Below are positions 1-55,091 of a stretch of DNA of 64,000 nucleotides, piece by piece; position 1 is the stretch's first letter; every line of letters starts with the position of its first letter. Origin of the DNA: Apostichopus japonicus. Its lineage: Eukaryota > Echinodermata > Holothuroidea > Aspidochirotida > Stichopodidae. The translations under genes and the position numbers were made by a program. The stretch lies in NCBI RefSeq assembly GCF_037975245.1, contig NC_092573.1, positions 10,328,001 to 10,392,000 on the forward strand. The letters run 5' to 3'. The notes under the pieces were generated by a model. The model made no database searches. It had not been told where the DNA came from and was given only the letters and a program-made list of their open reading frames with translations.

Positions 1-977
1 AGCATTGCATATGCAAATGCGACCTAAGTAATTGTATTTGTATCACTCTTCCCAACACCCAGAGCCGTATCACACATATACATTTACAACCATGAAATGG
101 ATTCTAGATGGATAACAGTAGACACAGGTCCATGCAGGGGGGGGGGGGGGCTCCTTTTAACCTCATGCAGAAATTCAAAGTAGCTTTAAGCACAATTTTA
201 ATTTTTTTTCTGGGGGAGGATGCTGCCAGACACCAGTATGAATGATGAGCTTTCTGTACAAGATGTAAAGTTTGAAAGTTTGACTGCAAATAAGCATTGT
301 TTAGAGAGTAGAAGAAACCAACTATGTAAACATCCTCTGATCATTGGAAGAAAGATAAACTTTGACAAATTTTACAGTAAATTATTTCGAATAGAACCTT
401 GCATTTTGATATTTCTAATACGTGCTAATTCTAGAGAACATATCACTCCTGTATTAAGAGGATAACATGGGATACCAGTTTCTGCCAGAATCACTTTTAA
501 GATACTTACATATGTTTGCCATTCATATGCCGGTTCATCACCTGCATTTATTTATCAGAGCTGTTACAACCTTATTACCCAAATTACCTGAATCCATCAA
601 ACTCTCTCCGCATCTTGTGTCCCATCAAATCTACTATGAAAACTCATCTGTTTATAGACCTCAATGACTTCTAATTAAAAACTACCTTTTGTTATCTCAT
701 TCTTTTTCTGTTACTTACTTGCTTATCTCTGTGCCATGCGTGTTTCTTTTCGATGGATACCGGTGAATTACAAATGTTCATTATGATATATTATTAGTTG
801 AATATTGCTTCTTTGTGTAAGAATCTTTTAGTAAAGTAATCACACTTCTTCTCCCCCTCCCACTTCTATCACCCACCCCAACCCCCCACACCCCACCCTC
901 CTCCTGCCCATGGAGAACATCCAGTCAAACATCCAGTCCAACGTCTGATAACCCAACTTTCTCTGCTGTTCCCTCAG
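1..977 (+). other. Probable COMMD10 intron, left part
   Basis: The stretch before the first visible COMMD10 exon ends in a pyrimidine-rich tract and a CAG acceptor at 975-977, so it is read as intron. Earlier COMMD10 exons (the helical N-terminal domain) were looked for and not recognised. It holds a 14-nt G homopolymer at 137-150 and a C-rich stretch around 850-905. Short open frames here resemble no known protein. Confidence 0.6.
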
Positions 978-1148
978 TTGCAAGACGTTAACTGGAGACT
1001 AAACCTTCAAATGGCTCAGGCTGACCGGAGTAAGATGAAATCGCCTAACGCCATGTTTGAGTTTGTGGTGTCTGCAGATGACGAGGGCGGCAGAGATAAA
1101 ATACAAATGGAATTTAGTCATGAGGAGCTCTTCCAATTCTATGGCCAG
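978..1148 (+). CDS. COMMD10: COMMD10 penultimate coding exon (COMM domain)
   Basis: This 171-bp exon has 57 codons and phase 0 at both ends. The acceptor is preceded by the pyrimidine tract of 957-977 and the donor is CAG|GTAGTT. It encodes the beta-sheet part of the COMM domain, starting LQDVNWRLNLQ and ending FQFYGQ. Open reading continues past the donor to a stop at about 1205, which is shadow coding. Confidence 0.93.
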
Positions 1149-2368
1149 GTAGTTACCATCTTCTTTTGTCTTATACAACCTTGGTTTGATATCAATAATA
1201 ATTAGAGACTAAATATTCATTCAATTTGGCTGTTTTTGCTTCTTCACTATATTGTACACTGAAGTACACAGAGCAATCAACTGGTTTCAAGGTTTTCAAG
1301 TACAAACAGCAGAAAAGTGAAACCGAAGTATTTTTTGCCACTTCTGAAATAGATCATTTGAGCATTTATCCAACCATTTTGCATCTTGAAAACCTTTTTT
1401 CACTGGAAATGGTCTGTTGATTACATCAATCTGAATTTCAAGAACATTTCAAATAATTTTGATTCCCAAAGACTGACTTTTGTTCTGTAATCTCCCTTGC
1501 CTGCAAAACCCGACAGTTGTGTTAAATACAACGCATGTTTCCTATGGACCTTAAGAAGGAAATGACAAATGCTTTGCGGGGTAGCCATTTCTGCGTCCGA
1601 GATCTTGGGATAAGGTGTTCCAAAGCTAAAGGAGAGTTCTGCTTTCAGTTCCGATAATTCTAAATTGCTCTTTGAAAATTGACTTTAATTTCTCCCAAGT
1701 ATTAAAACAAAGTGACTCTCAAATTTTGCAAATTTGTCCACTGCTGGCCATGGATGTTTGCAAAAGAGTCAGAGGAGGGGACAAGCAAACAATATGGTTT
1801 TCATAGCCAGTTAACTGTCCAAAAATGTGAACGTTAACAGGTCAATTCTTATGTCGTAAACTTGAGGACAGTTTATGGTTCTTTTCTACCACTTCAATTT
1901 TCCAAATGGGCTAGTGACCCCCCCCCTAGTGCCCCCAACCCTCTGTAGATGCCCATGCTGTCAGCTTTGTATAATTCTAAACCAGAGATTCTTTCATTTC
2001 TATTTCTGGTATTCATTACTCTCCTTATCTAAAAGAGAATTTGAAAAATAAACATAGCCTGCAGTTGTTTTCCAGAGTCTGTAGCTATGGTTAAACAGGC
2101 TTGGTACTTTATTTGAGTATGTTTTATTCTTTCTTACTGCTTCAATTTTCCTTATCTGAAATCTTAATTTAAAAAAAGTCTGCAGGTGCTATTCCAGCTG
2201 AAGGGGTGGTTAATTACAACAAATGATTTGTTTTCCAATTAATGAATAGAATTAGATATTTTTTTATTTAATATATATATATATGATACATTTATAATAT
2301 ATTTACATATCTTCTTTCTTACATGATAGCTTGAAACCATACAGTCTCAACTGGATTCATTGACGTGA
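978..2368 (+). CDS. COMMD10: COMM domain-containing protein 10 (COMMD10), 3' part of gene
   Basis: Two exons (978-1148 and 2330-2368) join in phase 0 and encode the last 69 residues. COMMD proteins form the ring of the Commander complex with CCDC22, CCDC93 and the retriever subunits, which recycles endosomal membrane cargo; COMMD10 is one of ten paralogues. The first exon carries the COMM-domain signature (VNWRLNLQMAQ, then KSPNAMFEF and FSHEELFQFY). The second encodes LETIQSQLDSLT followed by TGA, which matches the vertebrate COMMD10 C-terminus almost residue for residue as I recall it. Splice sites are canonical (CAG acceptor at 975-977, CAG|GTAGTT donor at 1148, TAG acceptor at 2327-2329). 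The N-terminal two thirds lies left of the window. The gene converges on the semaphorin gene to its right. The family is certain; paralogue 10 is very likely because of the C-terminal match. Confidence 0.93.
1149..2329 (+). other. Last COMMD10 intron
   Basis: GT...AG intron of 1181 bp. It contains a C run at about 1919-1926, a short TA microsatellite at about 2270-2284, and a branch/pyrimidine region (2300-2326) before the TAG acceptor. No other structure was seen. Confidence 0.85.
2330..2368 (+). CDS. COMMD10: COMMD10 last coding exon
   Basis: Twelve codons plus TGA (stop at 2366-2368), encoding LETIQSQLDSLT. The exon is too short for an ORF scan. It was found because this C-terminal peptide is nearly invariant in COMMD10 and sits directly behind an AG acceptor in the required phase. 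Confidence 0.92.
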   Translation, partial: LETIQSQLDSLT

Positions 2369-2410
2369 AGGAGTTAACATGTCAGATAACGCAGAGAAGA
2401 TGCCCAGGGG

Positions 2411-2416
2411 AATAAA
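2411..2416 (+). terminator. Candidate COMMD10 polyadenylation signal
   Basis: An AATAAA hexamer lies 43 nt after the COMMD10 stop codon and is the first one on the sense strand. It would give a very short 3' UTR. Later AATAAA hexamers (for example near 3785) are alternatives, so this is a position-based inference. Confidence 0.45.
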
Positions 2417-5400
2417 ATAATGTAACAAGTGGTTTAATAAGAGGTTTCACAAGCTTGTAGATATCAAAGTGAAAATGTAGATGAAAGCAACACAAATAGC
2501 ACAAACACACGAAAAGTTCTACTGACTTCATGAAATCTCTGTTATGTAACAAAATGTATTGAAGTCGGCCATATCCTTGAACATGAGATTAGTGTCAAAG
2601 CATTGTGAATGTGTGAAATAATCAGTGGGGGATGAAATGAGCTCCTTAAAGAATTGAAAGGCTGTTGAATGTTATAAGTTATCTGGTGGGAAGTATATGA
2701 GGGATGGTTTACACAATGTTAATATTTCTACTCAAATTCAAGAATGTACCACATTATGTTGCAAACAGAATCTCATATCTAATACAGGTGTTGAATGATA
2801 TGCAAAATTTGTACACCTCTAAAAGTTTTATGCAAAATGTAAACACACCATTATCCACTGTTTGTGTAAAGCATGGGTGCCGGCCCCATGGACGTTTATT
2901 CTCTTGTGTGACTTTTGACATCGGATTGGTACAGCCTTATTACCTGGCTTTACAAAAAAGGTGCATAAGCAAAAATATGGGTAAAACTTGCAAGTATTAG
3001 GTTTCTGATTTAGGAGAAACGTGTGGAGTTTTATATTGTGGCACTAGTATCTTTAATCTTTTATCTGTGACTTAGTATAAAACTTATAAATGCCAGATGA
3101 GAGAGATGGTTGATCTAAATTGCCATGCTCATGGTTTCTAAATTCTCAGCTCTAGAGTTTCAAGAATATAATAGATTTATCTGTTTCTGTGTTCTTTTTT
3201 TGTTTTTTTTTCTTTCTGGTCACTAACGAGGCAGTAATTAATATAAATGTTCAGACGTTATCGTCTGTAGAAATCTTTATACAATGAAAATATTATGATT
3301 TAGGAAAGCACAATTATCATGCAGGTCTAATTTTGTTTTCCCCTTCAAAGATTGGACTAAGGTAGAATGTATGGTCTCACACATAGATATTCTGTGAAGG
3401 GGTATTGCAAAATTAATTATCACCATGACAACAGGTAGCTTTTGTTGTGTCAGGGCATTTCAGTTGTATTCTTTCGCAAAAGCAAAATGGTACTTTGGAC
3501 TAAAAAAAAATTTCACTTTACCCTCTACGAGACATGGTTAACTAAATATTCTCAAAATTCGTGAAATGTGTTTATAAATGCACCAAAATTAACTTACATT
3601 CTCGACAATATTGAAATGGAGCAGTGCACTCTGTGAAATTGAGAAAATCACTGTTAGACAAGTTTGTTCTCGGCTACATTCCTTTGTAGACGAGATGATA
3701 CATACAAATGTGAATTATTTTTTTTATTTTGATCGTAAGATGTCTTTATTGTTAGGATTGTAAAGTTATGATGCTGTCAGCAAAAATAAATCTGTAAACA
3801 GAGATACCTATGTTCATTGTGCGGTGTTGATTGCTCTCTGGATCTTAAAGTTGTCTGTCATATATGTTTATTTTCTCGCAGTTAAAAAGACAGTTGAGAG
3901 TTTTATTGTTTGGAAGCAGTGATATAATTTGGCTACCATAGCTCTTTATGCATATGAATAGTGGTGGTCACATGACATTACTAAACACCATGAACACATA
4001 TTTCCCTCCTTGTGAATCATTACCATGCTTTTACCTCAACCCCCTTCAACAGAAGCACCTGGGCCTTCACCCTGCAACAGAGATGACCATTTAGTTGAAC
4101 TTCAGAAAGGGGGGGGGGTGATGAGCGGAAGGGGATGGGGGGGTAACGTGTTAGGGTATTAATAGATCTTAGTCGTGTGACCACTCTGCCAACTTTCTTC
4201 TTGTATGACAGATTAACAGCTATACCCATTAACTTTCGGTTCAGTGCAAGTTAACAGGTTTTAGAGGGGAAAGCATAAATATTTAGTCCCTGGTTGGGCT
4301 GCTATCTGTTTTGCTTACACATAAAACAAAACATGCATGCTCCCAGCCCAAGGGCAGCACTCTACTTATATACGGGGCAACTCAAGTTCTGTGTATAAGC
4401 ATCGATTTGTCTGCGTCTCACGCTGATAAGCACAGAGAATATTATTTCCAGACACAAAATAAAAAGACGACAGAAATATTTCACATGTTAAGCCAGTTTG
4501 TATTGCAATTTATTACAATAAGTTACACATACAAGACCAAAAATACAAAAACAAAACATTTGGGAATCAGAAAAGTGTCTGCAGTAACATTTAAGACATA
4601 AAATTTGATCGGAGTAAAATCACATTTTTTGTTAGTTAAACATTTTTCATTCTCAGTTTTGTTAACACCACTCGCCCGAGATGACGATTGTTTGATGATA
4701 ATATCAGAATGTTGCCAAGGATATTTTACCATAAAAGTTTCAATATCTTTTTGTGTTAGCTAACAACATGGTCAAGGTAATGCTACCTATTGGATGTTTT
4801 AACAGTACAGAAAATTTTCCTTTGAAGTTTTCTTTTTTATATATTAACCAAATTTGTGTTGAACACAGGAACTTAAATTGACTTGTTTTCTTGCACAAAA
4901 TGTTACTGACATAAATGTTTGATACACTTTTCATTTTTTTAACTGGCATTTTTTTTTTCACTCCACGCCCTCACATTATAAAACATAATTGCATAAACGT
5001 GATGTGGACGGTTGGACTCCCACATCTTTTAATAAGTTGTCAAAATAAGACAATATTTACAAAATTATTTACAACAAATTTACATTTCAAAAACCTAAAA
5101 TATATATGGAAAGCTTTGTGTGAGAGGTGAGGTGCATGCAGGGAGGGGACACATGTGCAATATACAAAAAAAAGACTAATTCAACAATGGCTACTGATGC
5201 TTTCAAATAGTTTATCAGACAATTTAAACAACACATGATTTACTTTAATAATTAATTCTGGGTTAATCACCTAATACAAATACGTGGTATTCATAATGGT
5301 TTATTTCTTACTATGAAGTAACATTCCTTTTTTTTTTCTAGTGAGTGCAGCATCACATGGGTGGCAAAGGGATTCCAACTCATATGTTGGTTTGCATGAA

Positions 5401-6700
5401 AGACATAATAACAAAAAGTCTGCACTTTTGAAGAAAAAAAGAAACAAAAAGAAGCCCATTACCTCATACATTTTCTAGTTAATATGATGCATATTTGTCA
5501 CTTTTAAATATCTAAAGCTTACACTAAAGAAGAAAGAAAAAGAAAAAAAACGACATTCTAGCCTTCCTTCTGATCCCTAAAATATATGACCGCAGTCACA
5601 ATATTGTAACCATCTAGCCAGCTGTGGATCGACATGCGAGATTGTGAGAGCAAGACAAATTCTAACTACCCAGTATCATAAATTTATTATACTAAATTAT
5701 TTTAAAATGGCCGTTGGTGTCAACGACAACTTATAAATGTGACAAACAAGTGAATCTATAAAAATACATGGGGCACATGGAAGAAACCTTTAACAAAATG
5801 TCTTGCACTCTCTTAAAGTAAGTAATCTAGCCTTGATGACAATCTACTGGCAGCCAGCCATTAGGTTACAGAAAATTATTATTTTGGAAAATTCAATTTC
5901 TATGAAAAAGATGCAAGAAGGATTATTAACAAACAACAGATGTGAGAAACTTACAAGACACAACTCTGTGATGAGAAAACGAAACATAGCCGGCTTTATT
6001 CCATCTTTACATTATTCTTATGATGAATGAGACTGAAAGAACTCAACAAATGCCACCTCTAAGATTGCAAAGACCGCGTCACCGTTATCTATGTGGCTTA
6101 TAGGTCTACAATATACCAATACCGTCATCTAAAGGATTGAAAGTGGAATACTTGCAATGCTTAACACGTATAACATTTGTAAAGAAATCATCTTTATGGA
6201 AACTCATAAAAATTCCTAAAGGAATTTTTCAAAGCTATTTAACATCTACAGGATGGGTTAGTGGTCTGCAAAGACTTACATCCACCTTTACAACAGTTGA
6301 AAGTATATAAGATGAACGTATCCTTACAAACGTGCAAAAATTATCTATAGGGTACCTGGTCTGCCCAAAAATGAAAATGCTGACACCAGCTTTAAGGTTG
6401 AAGTTTATCACATACAGACCTTAAAACCTTTGAAACATCATCTATATTGTACCTGGTCTGCAAAAAGACTAAATCTCTTGTCAATGTTCAATGTATTTTA
6501 GTACACTCCTCAATGGCTGGGGGGGGGGGGGGAATCTGAGGACCACAGCTTCTAGGAAACTACCTCTGAAAACTTCTAGCAATAATTTGTGCTAAATTTT
6601 GGGACCAATACCAATGGCCATTGGGTTGTGAAAGTCTGCTCCCAACACAAGTGAAGCATCTATCTAGATATATGACTTTTGATTCGAGTCCAGTTGATAT

Positions 6701-6800
6701 TTGATGGGAGGCCAAATGGGACTAAACTGGAGGCTAGGTGGTACTTGATGGGAGGCCAGATGGGACTTAAATGGAGGCTAGGTGGTTCTTAATGGGAGGA
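6701..6800. repeat. 44-bp tandem repeat, about 2.3 copies
   Basis: Units start at 6701, 6745 and 6789 (third partial), each beginning TTGATGGGAGG or a close variant and containing TGGAGGCTAGGTGGT. The first two units differ at only a few positions. No function is suggested. Confidence 0.85.
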
Positions 6801-9800
6801 GTTGAGGTGTCTTTGCTGTAGGTCTATAAGCAGACCAGGAAGGGAGAACGAAATAAATCTACCAGACAAAAATCAAATGACACTTGCCCGTTGAAGGAAG
6901 CTACTTAACAGAAACTAGCCAACATTCCAATAAGGATCCAACCCTGGTCTCGACTTGCACAAAATGACATGTAAAGAGGTAAAAGGGAATTGAGGCAGAC
7001 TACATGAAAATAATACTGTCAAGGCTAATTGAAAAGAAAGCTACAAAGTAGGAAGCACTCCACCTGGTAAATATTGTGCAAAGCATTCGAAACATACATA
7101 ATAATAAATTCAGATGACTTAAAAGGGAATGGTAACAAAAAAGACATCCTTCCGTATATTAACAAATATTCCTCTCTCACTCTCTCTGTTATGTACAACT
7201 ATTTAAAATGAGTTGAGGGAATAATATAATCTTTTGTAAATTACATTATAATTTTATATTTTAAGTTATTTGTAAGTTGAAACTAACAATGCTATCTTGG
7301 TAATGTCTCTGGAAATTCCAGCTAAAATTTATTCTTGGTTAAACAAGAAATTTTTAATGTTTTAATCTTAAGCTTTCTAACAGAGGAGCTAATGGTTAAA
7401 ACAATATATGCGTGACTGTGATGACCTCTTTTGCACGCTCTAGCCCCACCCACCTCCTTTTCCAAGTTTGAAGGGAATGGAGTTGTCATGCGAATCCACT
7501 TACATGGTTAACCTCCATGAAAGGTACCACAGAAAGCAAGCAGTCGGCTGGTGATGGTACATAACAGGCTCACCTACGACATGATAAATATCGACAATTT
7601 ATTCCCACGAGATATATTGACACATGGTTCAACTTCCAACACAGTGCTGCAACAAACATGCTCTTTCACTACTTTATCCTCATTCAATACAAAGAATTGC
7701 TAACCTTGTTCTGCTTTGTAACCTTGTTGAGTCAATTCTTGACAAACCTATTACTAAATCTTTGGTCATATGTTGCATATATATAAACATTTACTCACTA
7801 ATGAATAAAAATTGCATTCACTCGGATGATTTCTAAACCCAGCCATTTGCAATTTCAGACAAAGAATACACAATTACCTCACACACACATACGTCCACAC
7901 AAGTGTGTGTTTACATTCAGACTGAGGACTCCATTGTTCAAATCTACATAACTTACTCTTAACAATATCTTTTTAACAACATAATCCTTCTGAGGACTTG
8001 TTGATTCTTTTCATATGATGTCCAAGGACTTGGAATTTCCTTTGTTCAAGTCCCCATTCAGAATACAAACAAATACACACACACACGTAACACAACTGGA
8101 TATTTCATTCTCAAGTTAGTATAGTTTTTCTCTTTACTTTGTGCAACAGACAAATGAAGCAACCTATTTTATTTAATACTTGTCCCCTCTAAGAGATTTG
8201 AAGGTTACACATGGATCCAGCCACCAGTTGTAAAAGCAAAGCTTTAAATATCTCCTGGTCAGTTACCACCAATTACAACAATTGTAACACCAAACTGATA
8301 TAGACTCAGACACAGGAACAATAAAAATACAACAATTTGTGGAACCCAACAAACTCTTGAAGCCCCCAAGTCGTATGCAACTGTTGGACTGTTCTCAAAA
8401 GGGACAAATTCAATTTTAATCTCTTTTTTTAATTTTTTTTATTTGCAACCTATTTTTCTCATTTTTTTGTTTATTATTATTAATCTTTTTAAATATAAAA
8501 ATAACATCTATTAATTTTTGAATCTAAAAAACACCAATTGTTTTTTTTTCTTCTATGATACATTCACTTACGAGCCATAACTGCATAGTTGTTTTAAAAA
8601 TATCAAAATAGCATAGTTACCATTCATTTGTTTTTTTTTGCTTAATTTTTTTTATAGTTTGTGATTCCCACAACATATTATTTTTTCAATGGTTAAAATG
8701 TGACATTTTACACTTGCTTGCGACATTGAAGATTTCTTTCTTTGGTTTATTAAAAGTTTGAATTTTTGCCTTGCATTTAAAGACAATCTTAAGACCCCTT
8801 GTGTTATATTTGGTAAAATCAGGTGTTAAGGGTATGGCGGGTGTGTGACCTTGCAGGGACTTGGGATTGGTACAAATTCAAACTTGTATCTCGCCTTACA
8901 GAGAGGTCCAATCAATTCCATTTCTTGGTATATAAGATGGAACAACTAAAAGCCAATTTTGTAACACTATCTAGTGGCCCTTGCCAAACAAAGTAGAAAT
9001 TCAAAAACCAAAACCACAATTTTTTTTTTAAATTTTAGCATTTTTCTACCGTCATTGACTTAGTCTAGACCACTTTGTTTATATTAAGTATTTCATCGAT
9101 ACTACTTTGCTACGATTCAGCAAATAAATAGTACTCTTAAATAATACTCTTAAATAATGTCTATAACATTCTTTCATATTTTTTCCCATTTGTTTTTTAA
9201 AAACAAAATGGCAAGCGGAATGTACACTAGATCAAATGATAGCTTAATAAATAAATAAAACTTAAAAAAAACTCAGAACTGAATACAAGTGCTGGTATGA
9301 TAACACAAAATACTGCTTCATAGTGACATCATAAAAATGAAGAGCGTGTTCGGATCGGAAAAGGAAAAGTGAAGGAGGGAGAAGCGAGGAGAACTTTTAT
9401 CTCCATCTCCTTGAGAGAGATGTGGTAAGTTCAAGCTACAATTATCTAACAATATGTCATGATAAATAAATCTCTGAAGAGACCAAAAGATTCATAATGA
9501 AACACGGTCATGTTTCATTTGATGTAAAACTTTAAAAAAATATTAAATTTTTTTCATTCTTTGCACACAAGAAAAAACACACACATGCAGCTGCACTGAA
9601 GACAAGTCTTTTTCATTTTTTACAGCCTGGCTTTAAAAATTCCTCACCTAAAAGAGAATAAAAAATGAAGACCTAAAACATCTCCCAGAGTGATGTTGTA
9701 TATTGTCATACAGCCTGCACATTATTATCTTAGTGGTGGATACAGGGCAGGGCGACTGGGAGACAGGTATAGGGAGATTCCTAAGTTAGTACCAAAATAC

Positions 9801-9881
9801 CGGTGTGATTTTACACAACATCGGTACAAAATAAGGAATGCACGTGTGAAATCTGCTAAATTTCTCCAATAATTGTACCTC

Positions 9882-9887
9882 TTTATT
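9882..9887 (-). terminator. Candidate polyadenylation signal for the semaphorin gene
   Basis: TTTATT on the plus strand is AATAAA on the minus strand. It is the first perfect hexamer I found downstream of the semaphorin stop codon, about 640 nt away. Longer 3' UTRs are possible. Confidence 0.35.
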
Positions 9888-10526
9888 TTTGGAGCAAATC
9901 ATCTTTGCAGCTAAATTTTAGTGTCCAAAAAAATTTCAGAAAGATGCAAGGGGGGGGGGGTGGATGGGGAATGACACAAGATCCCCTGTATTTGATAAGC
10001 AGATTAACTACAACACTCTCTTTGATGTGTTGAATACAATGGTTGCCCTTACATACAATAGTATTGAACTTACCACTGATAAATTCTGGTAACTTGTATT
10101 TGATATTATTAATAAATATTCAGCGCTTTATATCTTACAGGACAGGAATCCTACTGAATTATTATGATATTCTTCCTTATGTACTTAATATTTATCTCGA
10201 AATGACTCTTAAAATCTTGCATTGCAATAATTCCTTCCTCACTCTCTTGGAATAACATCAGCACCATAACAAGAGGCCACTCATCCCACCCACTACCGCC
10301 CCCCTCTCAATCCTGATGTGACACCATTATGAAAGCATTGTCTGGTTGCCGTCATCTTCTAACAGGGCACACAACTCGCAGAAGGATCGCCCACCACTAC
10401 TCTTGGTCCCATGAGGTGGTTTCCTCGAACGTTGCCGCCTTAGCATGGTGGCAGCGCAGTTTCCACAAATCACTCGGGGGGGTATCTTAAGCCTTTTAAG
10501 ATGAAACCCACTTGGCTTAAGTTGAT

Positions 10527-51917
<41,391 letters not shown>

Positions 51918-52402
51918 CTGCAAAGAAAGAAAAAGAAGAAAATATATCAATTTAGATCTTTTGATATAGTATAGCAGATTATGTACAGTAGGTCATATTT
52001 CTTTCTTTAAGCCTATACTTGATTTTCTAGACTTATAATGGTTGTAATGTTAACATAATTTAAATTATATGTTGGAATTCATTCATCACACCTCATGCAA
52101 ATACAGTATAGATATACATAATGCACAGATCCCGTTAGGCTTTCTTAACCATTCTAGGTTATGCTGAATAGTTATAGAGCGAATAGCCGAACACATAAAT
52201 ATAATTTCCGACATCAATATCCTCCAGATTTTCCTGCCAAATAAACATTTCTTGAGGAACAATTAAATACCGACTTAACATCATATTAATAACTGCCAAC
52301 TTTGTGTAACTTGTGAGATCGTTCCCTACCAAATTAAACCCAAAATTGGAACTTTTTATACCAATTCAAGAACTGTTTATCACAAAGATTTGTTTTATAT
52401 TA

Positions 52403-55091
52403 ACAAGAGCCCAAGGGCACTGTGGTTCCTTGCTTGGGGTATATGACAATACACATAATATTATCAAGCAAGATTGGGCTCAAAATAATCCAAGTAATTG
52501 TGGTCCTACATGTTCCCATAAAGTAACCAACACTATAGCCAGCACTTTTGTGATCACAAAATGTGATCGGATTTTTTATCAAAAGGCACTTTTGAGATCT
52601 AAATATGGCGTCGCAAATGTAAGAAATATAAGAGACCTACAAGCGTGTCAACAGATATGATAACAATGGTGACCTCAGATGACATGACCTTTAAGTTTCA
52701 AAATGTTTCACCACCCCGTTCACAACTTGTCCCAAAATATCAACCATGTCACACCTTGGCATTGAGATTTAATTGCATTAAATGTCAAAAAATTAACTTT
52801 GAACTTGTATGTAACTTCACACACAAAGGTCACCCGGAGGTCAACCAATTGAAATTTTTGATCGGTGAGACCTAAATAGAGCATGACTGTAAAAAATTCA
52901 AACATTTTTTCTTTGCCCATTTTCTCCCCCATAATACTACTTTTTTAACATTAGCTGACCTTTGGTGACCTTGGATCACATGACCGTTAAGTTTGAAAAT
53001 ATTCCCCTATACCATTTGCAACTTGTCCAAAAAAATCAACCTTGTCACACCTTGGCACTGGGAGTTATTGCATGAAATGTGTGAAAATTAACTTTGACCT
53101 CAAATAACTTCGCACACGAAGGTCAAATGGGGGTCAACCCATTGACATTTATGATCAGAAGGTACATTTAAAAACTGAAAATAGCATCGAAACTGTAAAA
53201 TCCACAAAACACGAAAAGGTCACCAGAGGTCAAATTGAGGTCAAGGGTCAACCAGATGCGGGTCGACAATTGGATTACATTGAAGCAACTCCCAACCCTA
53301 ACGGACAATTTGTTCTCAAGTTGTCGCAAAAATACTAGTTTTTTATCATTAATTGACCTTTGGTGACCTTGTATCACATGACCGTTAAGTTTGAAACTAT
53401 TCCCCTATACCATTTGCAACTACTCCAAAAATATCAACCTTGTCACACCTTGGAACTGGGAGTTATTGCATTCAATGTCTGAAAATTAACTTTGAACCTC
53501 ATATAACTTCGCACACGAAGGTCACACGGGGGTCAACCCATTGACATTTATGATCAGAAGGTACCTTTGACATCTGAAAATAGCATCGAAACTGTAAAAA
53601 TCCCTAAAACACTAAAAAGGTCACCAGAGGTCACCAGAGGTCAAATTGAGGTCAAGGGTCACCCAGATGCGGGTCGACAATTGGATTACATTGAAGCAAC
53701 TCCCAACCCTAACGGACAATTTGTTCTCAAGTTATCGCAAAAAATACTAGTTTTTTATCATTAATTGACCTTTGGTGACCTCGGATCACATGACCGTTAA
53801 GTTTGAAAATATTCCCCTATACCATTTGCAACTTGTCTCAAAATATCAACTGTGTAACACCTTGGCACTGGGAGTTATTACACTAAATGTCTGAAAATTA
53901 ACTTTGACCTCATATAACTTAACATACAAAGGTCACCTTGGGTCAACTTATTGACATTTTTGATTGATGAGACCTAAATTAGAGCATCAAACTATAAAAA
54001 TTCAAACATTTTTTTCCTTGCCCATTTTCTACCCCCAAAATACTAGTTTTTTGACATTAATTGACCTTTGGTGACCTCGGATCACATGACCGTTAAGTTT
54101 GAAAATATTCCCCTATACCATTTGCAACTTGTCCAAAAATATCAACCATGTCACACCTTGGAACTAGGAGTTGTTGCATTAAATGTCTGAAAATTAACTT
54201 TGACCTCATATAACTTCGCACACGAAGGCCACACGGGTGTCAACCAATTGACATTTTTGATCGGAAGGTACCTTTGATATCCAAATCTAGCATCAAAACC
54301 AAACATTTCCTTTTTTGCTCGTTTCCTCCCAAAATAAGCACATTTTTTCTAATATGACCTTTGACCTTTTGACCTTGGTTTCAGATGTAGTTTAATCTCC
54401 TGATTCCAAAAAACAAAACGAAAAGTCTGTACAACCATCCTAACTCTGACCGAAAAACTTTGACCCCATATAACTTCGCACATAAAGGTCACACGGGGTC
54501 AACCTATTGACATTTATGATCAGAAGGTACCTTTGACATCTGAAAATAGCATCAAAACTGTAAAAATCCCAAAAACACGAAAAGGTCACCAGAGGTCAAA
54601 TTGAGGTCAAGGGTCACCCAGATGCGGGTCGACAATTGGATTACATTGAGGCAACTCCCAACCCTAACGGACATTTCGTTCTCAAGTTATTGCAAAAATA
54701 CTAGTTTTTTATCGTTAATTGACCTTTGGTGACCTCGGATCACATGACCGTTAAGTTTGAAAATGCTCCCCTAACCAGTTCACAACTTGTCCCAAAATAT
54801 CAATCTTGTCGCACATTGGCACTGGGAGTTATTGCAGTTTTAATATTTTCGGTTTTTGGACCATAACTGACCTTTGGTGACCTTTGTGGGCACCAAAAAC
54901 AATAGGGCACACCTTCTCCATATGGCGGATCTATAGTCCAAGTTTGGCCTCAATCTAACATTCCCTTATTGAGATAGAGCGTACCCAAGCAAGTGTCACA
55001 GACGCACACACACACATACACACATACATACACACACACACACGCCAACCTGACTGCATAGGTTCCTTTTGCTAAAGCAAGGAACCAAAAA
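52403..55091 (+). mobile_element. Interspersed element, copy B (2689 bp)
   Basis: Collinear with copy A from the first to the last base. DR4 marks TGACCTTTGGTGACCT lie at 52,956, 53,354, 53,766, 54,062, 54,720 and 54,868, within about 10 bp of the offsets in copy A. The left motif GGTTCCTTGCTT is at 52,424-52,435. The right hairpin (55,061-55,086) has decayed to outer arms of 8 bp. The CA microsatellite is at about 55,004-55,043. It lies upstream of the first visible semaphorin exon, probably within the gene's 5' intron. No coding capacity. Confidence 0.9.

Larger units (their letters stand above)
2417..10526. other. Intergenic DNA and probable semaphorin 3' UTR
   Basis: Eight kilobases between the convergent stop codons. 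The DNA is AT-rich with no conserved coding potential on either strand. It holds G homopolymers at 4109-4118, 6519-6532 and 9950-9960, T-rich blocks around 8420-8660, and a 44-bp tandem repeat at 6701-6800. On the minus strand it must include the 3' UTR of the semaphorin gene, whose length cannot be fixed; candidate AATAAA signals are at 9882-9887 and, far downstream, 4509-4514. Confidence 0.6.
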